Assembly: GCA_039566865.1 (NCBI GenBank)
Contig: CM076961.1
Span: 14,345,501 to 14,409,500 of the forward strand
Length of the DNA stretch: 64,000 nucleotides
Origin: Aurelia coerulea
Taxonomy: Eukaryota; Cnidaria; Scyphozoa; Semaeostomeae; Ulmaridae
Direction of reading: 5' to 3'
The notes below the pieces were generated by a model, which ran no database searches, was not told the origin of the DNA, and worked only from the letters and a program-made list of their open reading frames with translations. This document shows, piece by piece, positions 61,122 through 64,000 of the stretch. Every line of letters begins with the position of its first letter. Within the stretch, counting starts at the first letter, position 1. The position numbers were made by a program, and so were the translations under genes.

Positions 61122-61455
61122 ATATACAGAGTGTCTATTTACAGTGAAAATTCCGATAATCAACAGAGATTGCAACTATTTCTGACCTCACAGAAACTAT
61201 TTCTTACCTCGCGTGAAGCTATTTATCGCTGCAAAATAGTAAGACAAAATCGACCGCTGGTTTCAGTCATCAGGCGAATGTGATCTTCTGAAGTTCATAG
61301 CTCCGTCATTTTTCAACGGATTTTACGGGGATGGCAGCAAACTTCATTGGAACATCTGAAGAGCAACATCACATAAAAATTTGGCGAAAACCTTTTGCCA
61401 TTTTGTCGCAATCTTTAGGTAAACAGGGCACAATTTTTTTGGGACACACTGTATA
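61122..61455. repeat. Possible decayed mariner-like element
   Basis: TACAGAGTGTCTATTTAC and TTTTTTTGGGACACACTGTA face each other, but the arms match poorly. Confidence 0.3.
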
Positions 61456-61499
61456 CTATCTTTAAAGTACATAGCGGACTAAGTATTCAGCCTGTTTCA

Positions 61500-61880
61500 C
61501 AAAAAACGTTAAAAAGTTGCATTGGTTGAAAAAGGATTAAGATATGTATAAGATTTTTGATGCAAAAAGGAAAATATTTGCAATATTACAAAATTCACCC
61601 ATGCTGTGCTGTAGTTAGAAGCGTCCATTCTACTCTTGTTGATTAAAAACGTTTCGCACGAAGTCTTGAAAATCTCTAAAGATTGAGCATTTTTCAGTGC
61701 AGATGGCAGTGAGTTCCAAGCTTTGGCACCGTAATACACATATGTCTTACCAAATTTGCCACCAGTTGCTCTTTTAATGTACATGTTATCAATTGATACC
61801 GATCGGGTCTATTGTCAGTATGTATTTCAGAAGTACCCACAAACACGTCTTTCAAATACTGAGGGCAAATTGCATGCTTG
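61500..61880 (-). mobile_element. LINE C-terminal remnant
   Basis: Minus strand: NMYIKRATGGKFGKTYVYYG, AKAWNSLPSALKNAQS and FKTSCETFL are the end of a reverse transcriptase protein. Upstream sequence to 61,880 is frameshifted. Confidence 0.7.
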
Positions 61881-61884
61881 ATTT

Positions 61885-62645
61885 TTTACATCAAGACAGC
61901 AGTTGGTAGGGCAATGATCTTATGGCATGGCAGCCAAGTTAGACTAATGAACATACTGGTATTTTATCTGCTTGCCATTCACTCTTTGGTTCTCAATGGC
62001 ACACAGCGATGGATTGTGGGATAAAGTTTCAATTTTCCCACTCTTGATTGCTAAGCGTTCGTTATGGGCCTAGCCAAGTAGCCAGAGTAATGCAGCAAGA
62101 TGTTGATGATTACTTTACCTGCCTTAAAGACATTTGGTGTGTGACTCAGTGTGTGACTTACCGTAGCTTATATATCAACAGTATCAGCTGAAGCTGCTTT
62201 AGAAATTAGAATTTGTTTCCAATTGAATTGATATTAAAATATTGCCATATAATGTTCAGTCATTGCCGTCCTAAATGCAGAAAGATGGGAGTGTGCAGAA
62301 AACTAGCGATGATTTCCTTACCTGCCTTAACGACACTTGGTACGTGGGTGCTCAGATGGATAGTTAATGATTCGAATAACTTTTCTATGATGGGTTTTTT
62401 GTGGTCTCTATTGCGTCTTGTGTCTCTTGCTATCTTGAGCACTGCACGGCTTCCATCTTTGCTTCGGTTTGCGCTGGGGCTTTAACAACCATTTTGTTTC
62501 CATAACAGCAAAACCTAATTCTAAGCAAAATGAACTACTATTTACATGTGCCATTTATGGCTGGGAAAGACACAATGTCATCTGGTCCCAGTCCCAAGCA
62601 TAAACAACCATTAAAAACATCACAACTTCTCAATGTATTGAGGAC
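61885..62645. other. Uncharacterised stretch
   Basis: A 90-codon plus-strand frame (62,213-62,485) has no family signature. The phrase TACCTGCCTTAA..ACA-TTGGT occurs twice (about 62,117 and 62,321), hinting at a small local duplication. No gene claimed. Confidence 0.35.
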
Positions 62646-62652
62646 ATTATTC

Positions 62653-63204
62653 TACCGAGTGTCCCAAACAAAGTACTCCTGCTTAAAAAATCACCAAAAA
62701 TCGATTATCAAACCTTTGATAAGATTTTCTTTTTAAGTTTTTTTGTTAAAGACCCAAAAATATTCAAAGATAATAAAATGTTTGCTTTTGATTGAGCAAG
62801 GTAGAAAAATTACACATTGAAAACCTTATTTTGAGCTATAGTTTTTAAGCAAAATGCTCAATCTTGCCTAAGAGTCAACATTTTCAGATTTGGTATCATT
62901 CGAGGAAGTCTCCAATGATAGTGCGCATTTCTTTCTGTCATTTATGACCAAACTAGAAGCTTTACATGCACAACGAAATTGGTCTGGCAAAAATCATCAG
63001 TACTTTTTGCAGTATGATTCAATACTAGGTAGCTCTAAAAAGAGCTAAGTTTTCTCATTTTAAAACCAATTACAATATCAGCTTGATTTTGGAAAACGAT
63101 TTAGTCCTTGATGTACTTAACAAAAAAGAAAATTGAAGATCGGCCGTGTAATCAAATTTTGGTGATTTTTCAAACGGGAGAATTTTGTTTCGGGACACCC
63201 GGTA
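62653..63204. mobile_element. Mariner-like MITE, family C (copy 2, inverted)
   Basis: TA|CCGAGTGTCCCAAACAAAGT ... TTTTGTTTCGGGACACCCGG|TA. Matches 24,495-25,037 in opposite orientation. Confidence 0.85.
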
Positions 63205-63346
63205 GAACGATTTGTTTCATGAAGGTCTTTAACGTGGTTGTCAACTTTGAAAATAACATACATCCCTAAACTTGAATTCTTTACTTCTGGGCCCGGTTGT
63301 TCAAAACTCCGATTAAGTTAACACGGGATTAGGGCTAAATCTTGGT

Positions 63347-64000
63347 TTCTATCTATCTATCTAAGTGTCATGTCCACCGACGTTGACGATCATGGTAGTC
63401 CAAATAGCTCTGTCCTTTGTACTTTGTATGATTTTGTTCTCTGTCCAAGATTGTTCCATTCTTCTTTTCATGCTAGCAACATAACCTTATCTTTGCCTGC
63501 CCCGTGCTCTTTTCCCTTCAAATTTCCCTGTACTGACCAAATATTCTAGTTTCTCTTTTCTACATATATGACCAAAAAAGGACATTTGTCGCTTTGTAAT
63601 TGTTGTAATCAAAGTTTTGTGTGTTTCTGCCCTTTCTAATATTGTTTCATTACTTACTTTATCCATCCATGATACTCTTAGCATTCGCCTGTAAAACCAC
63701 ATTTCCACAGATGATAACAATCTCTCTTCCATATTTTTACTTATGTTCCATGTTTCGCAACCGTATAATAGAACTGACCACACATAAGACTTTAGTATCC
63801 GTTTCCTGGTATCGAAATTGATCTTCCTGTTTGCTAAAATATTGCTTAGGTCTTTAAAAGATTTCTTTGCGATTCCTATTCTTCGTTTTATTTCTGTCTC
63901 ACACCTGCCATCGCTTGTCAGCATACTGCCTAGATAATTAAATTGTTCTACTTGCTTGATGACTACTCCATCTGATTTCAAATGACACCTAGGAGCTTCT
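63347..64000 (-). mobile_element. 3' end of an RTE-like LINE, continuing past the window
   Basis: Minus strand: FNYLGSMLTSDGRCETEIKR, VLLYGCETW, RRMLRVSW and FFGHICRKE, a pattern common at the C-terminus of RTE/BovB-type reverse transcriptase proteins. The frame is open from the edge to 63,487. A stop then interrupts the expected ending (YVASMKRRMEQSW). The (TAGA)n tail at about 63,347-63,361 is the 3' end. Confidence 0.8.

Noticed and set aside
62213..62485. 90-codon plus-strand frame as the missing TIM17 exon
   Set aside because: No TIM17 C-terminal motif, and no acceptor in the phase required after exon 4.

Overview
The window is nuclear DNA of an invertebrate metazoan. Genes are split by long GT-AG introns, retroelements and foldback transposons are abundant, base composition is AT-rich, and two typical animal housekeeping genes can be reconstructed exon by exon. 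I cannot name the phylum. Kilobase introns, CR1-like LINEs and a creatine kinase with two catalytic domains would suit a marine invertebrate, but that is inference.

Layout: (1) 1-2,600 holds a degenerate telomere-like tract and a dead LINE. (2) 2,621-34,051 (+) is a two-domain creatine kinase gene that I assemble from ten exons. Together they total 2,385 nt, 795 codons including the stop. Eight exons are secure by homology. The first two (2,621-2,681 and 8,688-8,718) are inferred from splice signals and matching phases. Its introns hold a large terminal-inverted-repeat element, mariner-like MITEs, foldback elements, a tandem array, a tRNA-derived SINE and LINE tails. (3) 34,500-41,400 is intergenic. 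It has a three-level nest of foldback elements, a 2.6-kb element with 6-bp flanking repeats, and LINE remnants. (4) 42,000 to beyond the window end (+) is a TIM17 (inner mitochondrial membrane translocase) gene; four exons are visible and the 3' end is missing. Its 12.7-kb second intron contains an antisense single-exon gene for a multi-pass membrane protein (47,876-49,351) and a nearly full-length CR1-like LINE (about 50,010-57,730). That LINE is itself broken by three later insertions. (5) The right edge has more MITEs and the 3' end of an RTE-like LINE on the minus strand.

Both recognised genes serve mitochondrial or high-energy metabolism: TIM17 in protein import, creatine kinase in the phosphagen shuttle. 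Nothing shows co-regulation, and their 8-kb separation looks like ordinary neighbourhood. The most striking content is the transposon biology. At least five foldback (whole-length palindrome) elements from several families are flanked by 9-bp target duplications, exact in all but one, which differs at one base. Their relative ages can be read from nesting, and most of them lie in introns where transcripts would fold into long hairpins.
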